This document shows positions 25,077 to 33,669 of a stretch of 45,494 nucleotides of DNA, one piece after another. Below the pieces are notes generated by a model. That model did no database searches, was not told where the DNA came from, and saw only the letters and a list, made by a program, of their open reading frames with translations. The DNA is from Calditrichota bacterium (GTDB taxonomy: Bacteria; Calditrichota; Calditrichia; RBG-13-44-9; J042): NCBI GenBank assembly GCA_003696445.1, contig RFHE01000177.1:1-45494 (forward strand), in the 5' to 3' direction. Position 1 is the first letter of the stretch, and every line of letters begins with the position of its first letter. A program made the translations under genes and the position numbers.

Positions 25077-26633
25077 ATGGAAGAACCAAAACACTGTCCA
25101 ACCCGTAGTGCTCAGGCAGCCTCTGCCCATGCCCAAGAGCAACAGAACGGACCGGTTCGAATTCTCATTGTGGATGACGAGGTTCAGCTGTACGAAAGCC
25201 TGGTTCAATTTTTAAACTTGCAGGGCTTTCAGGCCACCGGCACCCACTCCATCGAAGAAGCTCAGAGTCTTCTGGACCGGGAGCGGTTCGATCTGGTCAT
25301 CTCCGATGTTCATTTCCCCAACCACACTGCGCGGGATTTGTTTGATTACGCCAGAAAACATCATCCGGAAGTGGCCTTCATGTTTATGACCGGTAATCCG
25401 GACCTGGACTTTGCCATCGATCTGCTCCGACAGGGCGGCTACGACTATATCATCAAGCCGTTTGGCCTGACCGACCTGCTGAACAAAGTCCGTACCGTGC
25501 TGGAGAAGGTGGAACAGCGCCGGCGACAGCGACACCTGGTGGACGACCTGCGGCTGATGCTGGATAGGCGTCTGAATGAACTGCGCATTTATCAGGATAT
25601 TTTCGAGTGTGCAGAGGAGGGCCTGCTGATCCTGGATACCGAAGGCAATATCGTGAAAGCCAATCAGGGATTCGAACGCCTCAGCGGGCTGGAAGAACAG
25701 GCCCTCTTCCAGCGCTCTCTGGAAGAACTGTGCCCGCACATTTTCCCCGACCTACCCCTCGATCAGGTGCGGGAAACACTGCAAAAAACCGGACGCTGGT
25801 CCGGCGAGCAGACGGCCATGCGGAGCGACGGTCAGCCCTGGGTTTCCAATGTGTCTATTTTCCCGATTCGTGATGACAAGGGCAAACTTTTCGCCTACGG
25901 GGCTTTTGTTAAAGACGTCACTTCCCAGCGATCGGTGGAAAAAGCGTTGATTCAGAGCCTGGAACGTACCACCCTGGCCCAGGAGGCCATCATCTTTGGG
26001 TTGGCACGGCTGGCCGAGTATCGCGATAAGGATACCGGCCTCCACCTGGAGCGCATTCGTAACTATTGCAAAATTCTGGCCGAAGCCCTGGCAGACCACC
26101 CCCGGTTTCAGAAAAAGGTCAACACTCAATTCATTAAAACCCTTTACAGCACCGCTCCCCTCCATGATATCGGGAAAGTGGGTATCCCCGACTACATCCT
26201 CCTGAAACCGGGTAAACTGACCAAACTGGAATTCGAAATCATGAAAACACACACCATCATCGGTTACCAGACTCTTTCCTCGATTAAGAAGCAATACGGT
26301 GAGATGGATTTTCTAAACATGGGCATCGAAATTACTTACTACCATCACGAAAAATACGATGGCACCGGTTACCCTGTAGGCCTTAGGGGGGAATCCATTC
26401 CCCTGTCCGCACAGATCCTTGCTGTAGCCGACGTTTACGATGCCCTCACCTCCAAACGGGTGTACAAAGAGGCCTTTACTCATCAGGTAACCCTGGACAT
26501 CATGCGCAGCGAGCGGGGCAAGCATTTTGCCCCTGAATTGCTGGATGTATTTCTGAGCGTTGCCGACCAGTTCCAGCTCATTTCCCGGCAATTCAGCGAA
26601 GCCCCAGAGGAGGAGGACCAACTCAATCCATAG
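25077..26633 (+). CDS. Response regulator with PAS and HD-GYP domains
   Basis: The protein combines a receiver domain (LIVDDEV near the start, acceptor Asp in LVISDVHFPN, Lys in YIIKPFG), a coiled linker, a PAS domain (ILDTEGNIVKANQGFERLSG) and a C-terminal HD-GYP domain. The latter has HDIGKVGIPD, THTIIGYQ and HHEKYDGTGYPVGLRGE, all ligand motifs of active cyclic-di-GMP phosphodiesterases. It probably lowers c-di-GMP in response to phosphorylation. The start is uncertain: ATG 25077 has AAAGG directly adjacent, while a TTG at 25044 lacks a site. A GTG at 24976 with GGAGG upstream lies in another frame and would need a frameshift to join. About 518 residues from ATG 25077. Confidence 0.92.
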   Translation: MEEPKHCPTRSAQAASAHAQEQQNGPVRILIVDDEVQLYESLVQFLNLQGFQATGTHSIEEAQSLLDRERFDLVISDVHFPNHTARDLFDYARKHHPEVAFMFMTGNPDLDFAIDLLRQGGYDYIIKPFGLTDLLNKVRTVLEKVEQRRRQRHLVDDLRLMLDRRLNELRIYQDIFECAEEGLLILDTEGNIVKANQGFERLSGLEEQALFQRSLEELCPHIFPDLPLDQVRETLQKTGRWSGEQTAMRSDGQPWVSNVSIFPIRDDKGKLFAYGAFVKDVTSQRSVEKALIQSLERTTLAQEAIIFGLARLAEYRDKDTGLHLERIRNYCKILAEALADHPRFQKKVNTQFIKTLYSTAPLHDIGKVGIPDYILLKPGKLTKLEFEIMKTHTIIGYQTLSSIKKQYGEMDFLNMGIEITYYHHEKYDGTGYPVGLRGESIPLSAQILAVADVYDALTSKRVYKEAFTHQVTLDIMRSERGKHFAPELLDVFLSVADQFQLISRQFSEAPEEEDQLNP

Positions 26634-26739
26634 CCGCGAACGGGGCGTGGCATTTGCTTAGCATTCCCTATCTCACAGGTGCTCCGGGCGGAAAACGTGG
26701 CTAAGCTGTTGCTGGAACTTTGCGGAGATGTTTCGGGAT

Positions 26740-28167
26740 TTATTCCCCGGTGTACTTCATAGCCATCCCGGTCAGGGTGCGCTTCAGTTTTTGGTATTCC
26801 CCACCCAAATTCCCATTGGTCATGATTACCACCACGTGTTGGTCATCCAGGAACGGTTCCAGAGCGGGCAACAATTCGGAGGGTGAATTGAGGAGAAGGC
26901 ACCGTTTGTTCAAACGGCTCAGGTGCTGTGCAATGCGTTCCCGGGAGAGGCGCCTTTGCGGGGGGATTTTTTCGGCCCGGTGAATGGGAAGCAATACAGC
27001 GACATCGGCCACGGCCAGGGCTCTGGCCAGAGGTTCTTGCAAAATGTTCTGCACCATGGTGTTGGTTCTGGGCTCGAAGACGGCTACCAGCTTTCGGTTC
27101 GGGTGCATCCGGCGGACAGCTTGGAGTGTTTTCTCCACAGCGGTTGGATGGTGGGCAAAATCCTCGTAAACCTGGGCCCCCGGAGGTCCCGGCCAAGGTT
27201 CCAGCCGCCGCTGCACGCCCTGAAAGCGGGACACCGCCCCGGCAATTACCTTCCAGGGAATGCCGCATTCCCGTGCAACAATGGCCGCGGCCAAGGCGTT
27301 TTCCACCTGAAAGGCACCGGGAAGCGGCAGGGTTAAGTCGGCCTCCGGCCGCCCCCGAAAGTAAATTCGGGCCCGCTGCGGCAGGCCATTCCCCTCCAGC
27401 AACTGATAATGCCACTCGGCCTCGCCGCTGGCGCCAAACCAGGTGAGTCGTGAATACACGGGGTCCAGCACCTCCTTCAGGGCAGCCGATCCCTGATTGG
27501 CCACCACCAGCCCGCGCGAGGGCACAATGCGCATCAGCTTGCGGAACCCGTCCTGGATGTCAGCCAGAGACCGGTAAATGTCGGCATGGTCAAATTCCAG
27601 ATTGTTGGCAATCAGAATTTCGGGAAAGTAGTGGAGAAACTTGGGCCGTTTATCGAAAAAGGCGCAATCGTATTCATCTCCCTCAATAATAAAAAACTCG
27701 CCCTCGCCCAAGGCCACAGAGGACTGGAAGTTGCGGGCAATGCCACCGATTAAAAAGGTTGGCGACAGGCCTGCCTCATGGAAAATCCAGCTGATCAGTG
27801 CAGTGGTGGTGGTCTTCCCATGGGTACCGGTCACCACAATGGTTCTTTTCTGCTCCACAAATTCCTGGCGTATCACTTCCGGGAGGGAACGAAAGGGCAA
27901 TCGCCTATTTAAGATGGCCTCCACCTCTTGGTTGCCTCTGGACAGGGCATTACCGATCACGGCCACGTCGAAAGGCTTGTCCAAATGACTAACCCGATAG
28001 CCCTGCCAGAGGGGAATGTCGTGGGCAGCCAGAAAATCACTCATGGGCGGATAAAATTGGGCATCGGTTCCCCACACTTGATGGCCTTTTAACTTCAGCA
28101 GAACTGCCAGCGATGCCATGGCCGTCCCACAAATGCCCAAAAAGTAATAGCGCCTGGGTTTCACCAC
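26740..28167 (-). CDS. mpl: UDP-MurNAc:L-Ala-gamma-D-Glu-meso-DAP ligase Mpl
   Basis: Mpl attaches recycled murein tripeptide to UDP-N-acetylmuramate, so the organism probably has DAP-type peptidoglycan and recycles it. The 475-residue protein begins YYFLGICGTAMASLAVLLK (the UDP-sugar fold), has the ATP motif GTHGKTTTTALI, the central ligase stretch EFDHADIY and the C-terminal DFAHHPTAVEKTL and FEPRTNTM motifs that separate Mpl from MurC. The start is GTG 28167, with AAAGG of a G-rich tract about eight bases upstream; a second GTG follows in frame. It starts 11 bases after the trmJ stop and is probably in the same operon. It converges on the HD-GYP gene with about 106 bases between them. Confidence 0.95.
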   Translation of the reverse strand: MVKPRRYYFLGICGTAMASLAVLLKLKGHQVWGTDAQFYPPMSDFLAAHDIPLWQGYRVSHLDKPFDVAVIGNALSRGNQEVEAILNRRLPFRSLPEVIRQEFVEQKRTIVVTGTHGKTTTTALISWIFHEAGLSPTFLIGGIARNFQSSVALGEGEFFIIEGDEYDCAFFDKRPKFLHYFPEILIANNLEFDHADIYRSLADIQDGFRKLMRIVPSRGLVVANQGSAALKEVLDPVYSRLTWFGASGEAEWHYQLLEGNGLPQRARIYFRGRPEADLTLPLPGAFQVENALAAAIVARECGIPWKVIAGAVSRFQGVQRRLEPWPGPPGAQVYEDFAHHPTAVEKTLQAVRRMHPNRKLVAVFEPRTNTMVQNILQEPLARALAVADVAVLLPIHRAEKIPPQRRLSRERIAQHLSRLNKRCLLLNSPSELLPALEPFLDDQHVVVIMTNGNLGGEYQKLKRTLTGMAMKYTGE

Positions 28168-28178
28168 GTGCCCCCCCT

Positions 28179-28949
28179 TTAACTGCGGCTACCAGTGTCC
28201 ATGGATTGATCCGGCGGGCAATTGCGGGCGATGTATTCATCGAAGGCTTGCAAAATTTTGTGCATCAGGCGCACATCGCGTACCTCAGGCATGGCCCGCC
28301 CGAAAAAACGTTGAAAACGCATCAAAAAATTGTCCCAGTTGTCCATTGGCTCAAACCCTACCTGCTCCAAGCTCTGCCGGAGATGTTTTTTCAGTGCTTC
28401 CAGCTCCTGATGGCTGGCCAGTCGATAGCGATAGCGGGCTGGGGTTTCACTGACAAAATTGTACAGTTCGTAAGCGTACACCATTACCGCCTGAGAGAGA
28501 TTTAATGAAGGATGCGACGTGGCAGCCGGAATGGTGGAGATAGCATGGCAATGGGCTAATTCCTCGTTGGTGAGCCCAGTAGCTTCCCGCCCGAAAACGA
28601 TGGCAACCTGATGAGATTTGGCCATGGGAATCAACCGTTCCGCCAACTGCTTGGGAGTAAAATAGGGCAGATGAAACTCCCGGGTACGCTGAGTGGTGCC
28701 CACCACAAAATGCTTGTCGGAAACAGCCTCGGCCAGCGTGGAAACCACCTTGATCTGGTCAAACAGATCTTCGGAAGCATGGGCCATCCAACGGGCTTCG
28801 GGCACATCGAACGGAGCAGGATTGACCAGCACCAGGCGATCGAAACCCATGGTTTTCAGCGCCCGAACCGAGGCTCCAATGTTTCCGGGATGCTGGGGTT
28901 CCACCAGCACAAAATGAATATTGTCCCAATGAGCGCGTTTTGGAGGCAT
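28179..28949 (-). CDS. trmJ: tRNA (Cm32/Um32) 2'-O-methyltransferase TrmJ
   Basis: This SPOUT-fold enzyme methylates the 2'-hydroxyl of nucleotide 32 in tRNA anticodon loops. The N-terminal motif reads VEPQHPGNIGASVRALKTMG, the middle motif VFGREATGLTNEEL and the knotted C-terminal motif SHPSLNLSQAVMVYAYEL, together diagnostic of the TrmJ/LasT group. A C-terminal helical extension (about 175-256) is of the dimerising TrmJ type. The start ATG 28949 follows AAGGA five bases upstream. The 256-residue length is typical. It is upstream of mpl on the same strand and divergent from the small HicB-like gene. Confidence 0.93.
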   Translation of the reverse strand: MPPKRAHWDNIHFVLVEPQHPGNIGASVRALKTMGFDRLVLVNPAPFDVPEARWMAHASEDLFDQIKVVSTLAEAVSDKHFVVGTTQRTREFHLPYFTPKQLAERLIPMAKSHQVAIVFGREATGLTNEELAHCHAISTIPAATSHPSLNLSQAVMVYAYELYNFVSETPARYRYRLASHQELEALKKHLRQSLEQVGFEPMDNWDNFLMRFQRFFGRAMPEVRDVRLMHKILQAFDEYIARNCPPDQSMDTGSRS

Positions 28950-29100
28950 GGAATCCTTACTCGATCTCCTTCAATTTCCTTTGCTTAGCCCCGGCGTTAA
29001 CCAGCTCACTCTCTACGGCAGGCAGCAATTTGAGCAGGGAAGTGTTGTTTTGCAAAAGAAATTCCGAACGCCTGCCTATGGAAGGTACTGAGAGATTGGG

Positions 29101-29129
29101 TTGCATTTCCGAGTCGAAATGCGTATAAT
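29101..29129 (+). promoter_or_regulatory. Strong sigma-70-type promoter of HicB-like gene
   Basis: TTGCAT (29101-29106), exactly 17 bases, then TATAAT (29124-29129), a perfect -10 box. The predicted start site is near 29136, about 50 bases ahead of the HicB-like start codon. It is the best housekeeping-type promoter match I see in the window. Confidence 0.7.
29103..29122. promoter_or_regulatory. Palindromic operator candidate between -35 and -10
   Basis: GCATTTC (29103-29109), six bases, then GAAATGC (29116-29122): a perfect seven-base inverted repeat that fills the spacer of the promoter. Its position would let a dimeric repressor block RNA polymerase. What binds it is unknown; autoregulation by the downstream genes is one possibility. 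Confidence 0.5.
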
Positions 29130-29185
29130 AACTCAGCTTCCGGGGGTAAACATTCGCCCAAACCTGTTCATCTGGAAATTGAGCC

Positions 29186-29374
29186 ATGAAATTTAAAATA
29201 CGGATTGAGCGAATTCGCGAGGGTCTTTTCATCGCCACGTGTCTGAACCTACCTTACTGCATGGTGGATGGAGAAGACGAACGGGAAGCCAGGCAACGAC
29301 TGCAGGCCGCTATCCAGGCCTACGTGCAAAGCTACCGAGATCGGCATGAAGAAATCCCTTATCGAAACAGTTAA
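29186..29374 (+). CDS. Short HicB-like protein
   Basis: The 62-residue protein matches the partial RNase H-like fold of HicB-type antitoxins: MKFKIRIERIREGLFIATCL, then LPYCMVDGEDEREARQRLQA and a closing helix. It ends before any DNA-binding domain, so it belongs to the short HicB-like group. HicB normally neutralises HicA, a small double-stranded-RNA-binding-like mRNA interferase, but no HicA-like sequence is adjacent. The next ORF, which overlaps its last 29 bases, encodes an unrelated-looking protein. The ribosome binding site is weak (GGAA ten bases upstream), and the promoter above is strong. An orphan HicB-like regulator is an equally fair reading. Confidence 0.7.
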   Translation: MKFKIRIERIREGLFIATCLNLPYCMVDGEDEREARQRLQAAIQAYVQSYRDRHEEIPYRNS

Positions 29375-29663
29375 CGGATCGATTCAGACGGGTCAATCGG
29401 ACCCCAATCTTCGCGTGCCGTTAAAATTGCTGATACAAAAGCTGAGGGAACACCGTTTTGCACGGGACTTCGAATCCCAGCTGGTGGTATTGTTTCGAAA
29501 GCAGGATTTCCCTTTTCACAGAATTGTACTTCCCAATCGGGAATGGATCTCCCGCGAGTTACTGGAACGGTACGTAAACGCTTTAGACCTTCCGGAAAGT
29601 TTGCTGCAACTCCCCGCAGCCGCCCCATCAGGGGAAAGCAAAGAGACCGAAAATAGGGATTAG
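29346..29663 (+). CDS. Unknown 105-residue protein overlapping HicB-like gene
   Basis: I do not recognise this protein. It starts MKKSLIETVNGSIQTGQSDP and has a helical stretch LRVPLKLLIQKLREHRFARD, then ESQLVVLFRKQDFPFHRIVL, a second helical part around ISRELLERYVNALDLPE and a polar tail. There is no signal peptide. The start ATG 29346 lies inside the HicB-like gene with GAG about seven bases upstream, so translation may be coupled. An in-frame earlier ATG at 29268 would overlap more deeply. Its TAG stop shares bases 29660-29663 with the stop of the convergent kinase. As the partner of a HicB-like gene it could be a toxin-like protein, but no evidence beyond position supports that. Confidence 0.6.
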   Translation: MKKSLIETVNGSIQTGQSDPNLRVPLKLLIQKLREHRFARDFESQLVVLFRKQDFPFHRIVLPNREWISRELLERYVNALDLPESLLQLPAAAPSGESKETENRD

Positions 29664-31906
29664 TTCAAGGCCTGTTTGACCCGCTGCAGGATATCCTTTA
29701 CCTGAAATGGTTTGCTCAAAAAGGCCAGCGCCCCGGCAGAGAGCACATCCTGCAAGTCTTCCTTATGGGCGTAGCCGCTGATGATGATGATCTTTTGAGC
29801 AGGTTTGATGCGCCTGATTTCGGCAAAAGTCCGCCGCCCGTCCATCACCGGCATGATCATATCCAGGATCACCAGGCCGATTTCCTCAGCATGCTTTTTG
29901 AAAATTTGCAAAGCCTCCTGGCCATTGGCCGCCGTGTAAACCCGAAGGCCGTTCATCTCCAAAACTTCGGAAATAACCGAGCGAATGTTGTATTCATCGT
30001 CCACCACCAGCACCGCTTTTTGTTTGCCATTCTGCGTTTTTGTTTCCGCCGTTGTTTTCTGGCGTGCTAAAGCGGAGGCTCCACGAATGGGAAAATAGCA
30101 AAAGACGCGGGTGCCCTGTCCCTCATCGCTGCGCAGCACAATGCTTCCTCCCATCTGCTTCAGCAGATTGTAGGCAAAGAATAGCCCTAATCCGTAACCC
30201 TGATTTTCTACTTTGGTCGTGTAAAACGGCTTAAAGATGTTCTGAACATGGCGGGCATCGATGCCAGGACCATTGTCCTCGAACACCATTTCGATGTAAC
30301 GACCTTTTTCCAGAAAAACGCCCGAGCCCACCCGCAAGCCATCTTCCTTTTGCTGGACACTGCGGGTGCTGATGTGAATATAGCCTTTGCGATCCCCCAG
30401 CGCTTCCAGGGCATTCCGGGTCAGGATGCCCAGCAAGCGTTTTACCGCTTCGGGATGCGCTTCCAGAGGCGGCAAACCGGGTTCCAATGCGTGGAGCACT
30501 TCAACACGCTCTCCATAACGGGCATTGAGTTTTTCCACAAAGGCTTTAATCTCCCGGTTAATGTCCACTTTCTGTGGAGCGGCCGGCTCGGGAAGGTTAA
30601 AACTCAAGAATCGCTTCACCACCTGCTCGGCCTGAGCCAGATATTTTTCCATCGCCGAAATCCGATTGATCAATTGCGGATTGTCCTGTAATTGATTTTT
30701 CAGATAACTGAGGTTTGGCACCAGATGTTGGACCAATTCGTTCAGAAACCCGTAGGCCTGCCGGGAAAAATGGGTAATTTCGTCCAGCAATTCAGTTTGC
30801 CTGGCTTGGGAGTCGGCAGCCACTTGATCGGTGACATCGACACCAAACACTAGGATAAGCGAAAAGCGGTTTTTCAGCTCCACTTTGGTTAAATAGAGGT
30901 CCAGAATCAACGTCTCTCCACTGGCGCGCTGAAAGCGAGAGCGAAATCGCCGGCGCTGGTTTTCCTCTAGTGTGCGATAAGTTTGCACGAAAGATTCTCG
31001 TTGTTCAGGCGGCAGCAAATGTACAAATTTTTCGCCCAGAAGGTAATCCTCATCCACACCCAGGCTTTTCAGGGCGGTTGCATTGGCGTGGAGGATTACC
31101 CCGCGGGGATCGACGGCAAAAATGAGAACCGGCCCCCCATCAAAATATTCCGCGTACTTGACGTCCGCCAGCAAACGTTTGGTTTTGAACTGCTTGAACA
31201 AACGCCCCTTCAGCTTTTCCAGATAAAACTGCTGGTAAAGGCTGAGGGCGATAGGCGGAGAAAGTAGGTTGAGTACAGATTGTTCCTGGGGCATGAACGG
31301 TTTTTCTTTGCGGACCAGCGCCCCGAAACCAATCAAGTTGCCGCGAACAATCAGCGGGAACAACATCAGCGAATGGGCTTCGAACACCTCCCAGGGTACC
31401 TGGGTAATCTGGAACTGTCTTACATTATTCAGGGCAACCGCCATGTCCCGGTTGCGAAAATATTCCAGAATGCTCATCAGTTCGGCTTCGCCCAATTTCT
31501 CGCGGTAGTATGGCTCTTTTTCCGGCGTCTCCGGCAGGTAAGTGAATTCGGGATCCAGATTGGAAAGACGAATGCAGATCAACCCGTCGTCGTGGGGAAT
31601 TTGCCTTTCCAGAAACTCCCGGATCAGGTTCCAGGCCTGCTCACGGGATTTTGTCCGCGCCAGGGTGCGGTAAAAATCAATGATTTCCGAGAGGACATCC
31701 AGCTGAACCAGGAAGGCATCGAATTGATTATCCAGGGTAGCAAAGGAGGTGCGAATCAACGCTTCCAGCTGGCTCATTTCCTGGGAAATGTTGGACAGCT
31801 CGGTGAATAGTTCGGCGCTTTCCTCAACCGTTTTCAGCCTGCGGACCAGTTCCTGGAAGTACTGAAAAAAGTTGCTGCGCGATTTCATTGAACCGTTGCG
31901 TTCCAT
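29660..31906 (-). CDS. Soluble GAF-PAS hybrid histidine kinase with divergent H-box
   Basis: The 748-residue protein lacks membrane segments. A coiled N-terminus precedes a GAF-like domain (about 75-225) and a PAS domain (about 255-365). The kinase region has the N box LLGILTRNALEAL (about 491-503), the G1 box FEDNGPGID (542-550) and G2 YGLGLFFAYN (571-580), so ATP binding looks intact. The H-box position reads LVQHLVPNLSYL, with His394 followed by Leu instead of the usual Glu or Asp. A receiver domain ends the protein, with VVDDEYN and acceptor Asp682 in LDMIMPVMDG. ATG 31906 directly abuts the stop codon of the HDOD gene (TGA then ATG), which implies translational coupling. ATG 31888 is an alternative start. 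Confidence 0.9.
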   Translation of the reverse strand: MERNGSMKSRSNFFQYFQELVRRLKTVEESAELFTELSNISQEMSQLEALIRTSFATLDNQFDAFLVQLDVLSEIIDFYRTLARTKSREQAWNLIREFLERQIPHDDGLICIRLSNLDPEFTYLPETPEKEPYYREKLGEAELMSILEYFRNRDMAVALNNVRQFQITQVPWEVFEAHSLMLFPLIVRGNLIGFGALVRKEKPFMPQEQSVLNLLSPPIALSLYQQFYLEKLKGRLFKQFKTKRLLADVKYAEYFDGGPVLIFAVDPRGVILHANATALKSLGVDEDYLLGEKFVHLLPPEQRESFVQTYRTLEENQRRRFRSRFQRASGETLILDLYLTKVELKNRFSLILVFGVDVTDQVAADSQARQTELLDEITHFSRQAYGFLNELVQHLVPNLSYLKNQLQDNPQLINRISAMEKYLAQAEQVVKRFLSFNLPEPAAPQKVDINREIKAFVEKLNARYGERVEVLHALEPGLPPLEAHPEAVKRLLGILTRNALEALGDRKGYIHISTRSVQQKEDGLRVGSGVFLEKGRYIEMVFEDNGPGIDARHVQNIFKPFYTTKVENQGYGLGLFFAYNLLKQMGGSIVLRSDEGQGTRVFCYFPIRGASALARQKTTAETKTQNGKQKAVLVVDDEYNIRSVISEVLEMNGLRVYTAANGQEALQIFKKHAEEIGLVILDMIMPVMDGRRTFAEIRRIKPAQKIIIISGYAHKEDLQDVLSAGALAFLSKPFQVKDILQRVKQALN

Positions 31907-32791
31907 TCAACTACCGATAATATCGAAAAATGCCTGATTCTGCGCAATCAATTCCTGGGCGTAATCGACTAAGCCCAGAAACTCTTCTTCGGAGAAAGAA
32001 AAATATCGGGTAAAATCGGGGTCGTAGGCCACAACCGCCTCCATGCCGGGCTGTTCCCCTTCCAGGTAGTGGGAGACGACATTAGCCAGATAGACCTGGC
32101 GAACCAGACCAGCAACAGCTGGATCGCCTTCAAACTCTTCAGGATAGTGATGATAACGGGTACTTTGGTGGAGTTTTTCCGGCAAGTTCCAGCGCTCCAG
32201 AAGGGCAGCCCCAACATCCCCATGATGAAATCCCAGCAGGCGGCGTTCCACCACGTCCAGGCGCAGCCCCTCCTGACGGCTTTTCTCCACCAACATTGGG
32301 AATTCTTCCGGCAACAGGCGCAGCTCGACCAATTTGCCCAGGTCGTGTAACAGTCCGGCAATGTAAAGCACCTCTTTGGCAGCCGGATCCAGCTTCTCCG
32401 CAATGGCCCGGCCGGTAAATGCTGTGGTGATCGAATGTCGCCACTGCGCTCCTAAATCGACACCGCTCTGGGCGGAAAAGCCTTTGTACAGGCTGTAAAT
32501 AGCAATGCTTACCGCAATATCGCGGAGTAAATTAAAACCCAGTATTACAATGGCGCGTTCCAAAGTCGTAATTTTTCTGGGGTAGTTAAAATAGCTCGAA
32601 TTAGCAATCCGCAGCACCTGGGAGGTCAAACTCTGATCCACAGAAATCACCTTGACCAGCTGGGAAATGGAAGTATCTGAATCCGAACAAAGCTGGATAA
32701 CTTGGAAAGCCACCGCATTGATGGTGGGTAGCTTCTTAATTTGTCCTATCAGCTTGTCCAGTTGATATGTCATCGCGGTCTCTGCTTTCAC
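31907..32791 (-). CDS. HDOD-domain signalling protein
   Basis: The 294-residue protein has an HDOD domain over most of its length: KLPTINAVAFQVIQLCSDSD, ISVDQSLTSQVLRIANSSYF, LGFNLLRDIAVSIAIYS and IAGLLHDLGKLVELRLLPEE. HDOD proteins resemble HD phosphohydrolases; many lack catalysis and act as signalling partners of kinases or diguanylate enzymes. The HDLGK motif is present here and a second His pair (FHHGDVGAALLERW) follows. The start is GTG 32791 with GGAGG four bases upstream, or ATG 32773. It sits upstream of and touching the soluble hybrid kinase, so the two probably act in one pathway. Confidence 0.9.
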   Translation of the reverse strand: MKAETAMTYQLDKLIGQIKKLPTINAVAFQVIQLCSDSDTSISQLVKVISVDQSLTSQVLRIANSSYFNYPRKITTLERAIVILGFNLLRDIAVSIAIYSLYKGFSAQSGVDLGAQWRHSITTAFTGRAIAEKLDPAAKEVLYIAGLLHDLGKLVELRLLPEEFPMLVEKSRQEGLRLDVVERRLLGFHHGDVGAALLERWNLPEKLHQSTRYHHYPEEFEGDPAVAGLVRQVYLANVVSHYLEGEQPGMEAVVAYDPDFTRYFSFSEEEFLGLVDYAQELIAQNQAFFDIIGS

Positions 32792-33145
32792 TTTGCCTCC
32801 AGGCGCGTGTTATTAGTATCGTGTTCCCTTTGCTTAACTTTATGAACTCTTTGGATTTACTACAAACTGGGTTTAACGGCTCTCCATAGGGCTGGGAGAG
32901 TTACCCAGGCGCAACAATCAATGGGTCGGGGAGTAAAGCAAAACAAGAGAAGCTCTCTAGGGAAAACCAGCTATTTTCTGCAAGCAAAACTGGAACGCAT
33001 TGAACCGGCCCATAAAGGCAGAAAGGCGTGCGGTACTGTGCGATTCACTGTTTTTTCTGGCGCCGGGGTAAAACCCCACCCGTATTGAGACTAGGTTGGT
33101 TTTACCGGATTACCTGGGCCGTTCTCAATGCCTCCATTACCGTAC

Positions 33146-33375
33146 TTTTATGCAAAAACCTTTTTTTCACTTGCAGCGAACTTAAACCAACCCCCTCCTC
33201 TCTGGCCAAAAAAAGGTGCCAAGGGAATAAATTTACTACAAATCAAAGCCATACAAAGTTGATTGTTTTGATTAAATCGCTGTAATCAGTTAAAAACCTC
33301 CCGGTACAAACTCTGCTTTAATACAGACCACTCGTTGCAACTATTGGCAAGTTTATTCACCTTGCTTTGCTTTTT
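33146..33375. repeat. Diverged intergenic repeat, copy B
   Basis: This is the second copy of the repeat described at 20864-21098, in the same orientation, with five matching blocks in the same order. It lies upstream of the HDOD gene (minus strand), as copy A lies upstream of the hybrid kinase (minus strand). The G/C-rich centre has diverged most. Confidence 0.8.
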
Positions 33376-33669
33376 AAACAGTCCCTAAATGCAATATTCA
33401 CCACTTTTAGGGCCCTCTGGAAAGCCGTGTTTGCGCTGAGCATGAAAACGTACTTGCCCGGCAAGCACACTGATTTGTTTTTCGCGTTTGAATCCGTTTT
33501 GATCCCCCGGGAGCCGTGGAGAACAAGCCTGGGATAGGTAAAGCTAAACGGCGAGGAACGGAAAAACCGTTTCCCTGTCACGTGGGCTTCCCATATGGAA
33601 AACAGCCTGCTGGGAAAAAGACAACCAGAGAGGCTACACCAAGGGAACGATTCCCAGAATCCGTGACCG

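Noticed and set aside
26843-27415. 190-residue minus-strand ORF inside mpl
   Set aside because: It is another frame of mpl, rich in Gly/Pro/Arg as expected of a shadow.
28957-29187. Minus-strand ORF of about 75 residues between trmJ and the HicB-like gene
   Set aside because: It ends neatly before trmJ and its C-terminal part looks plausible, but its ATG overlaps the HicB-like ATG, it has no ribosome binding site, and it contains the strong plus-strand promoter and palindrome.
33357-33581. 74-residue minus-strand ORF ending in KSKAR
   Set aside because: GTG start without a clear ribosome binding site, no family, and its end lies inside the repeat.
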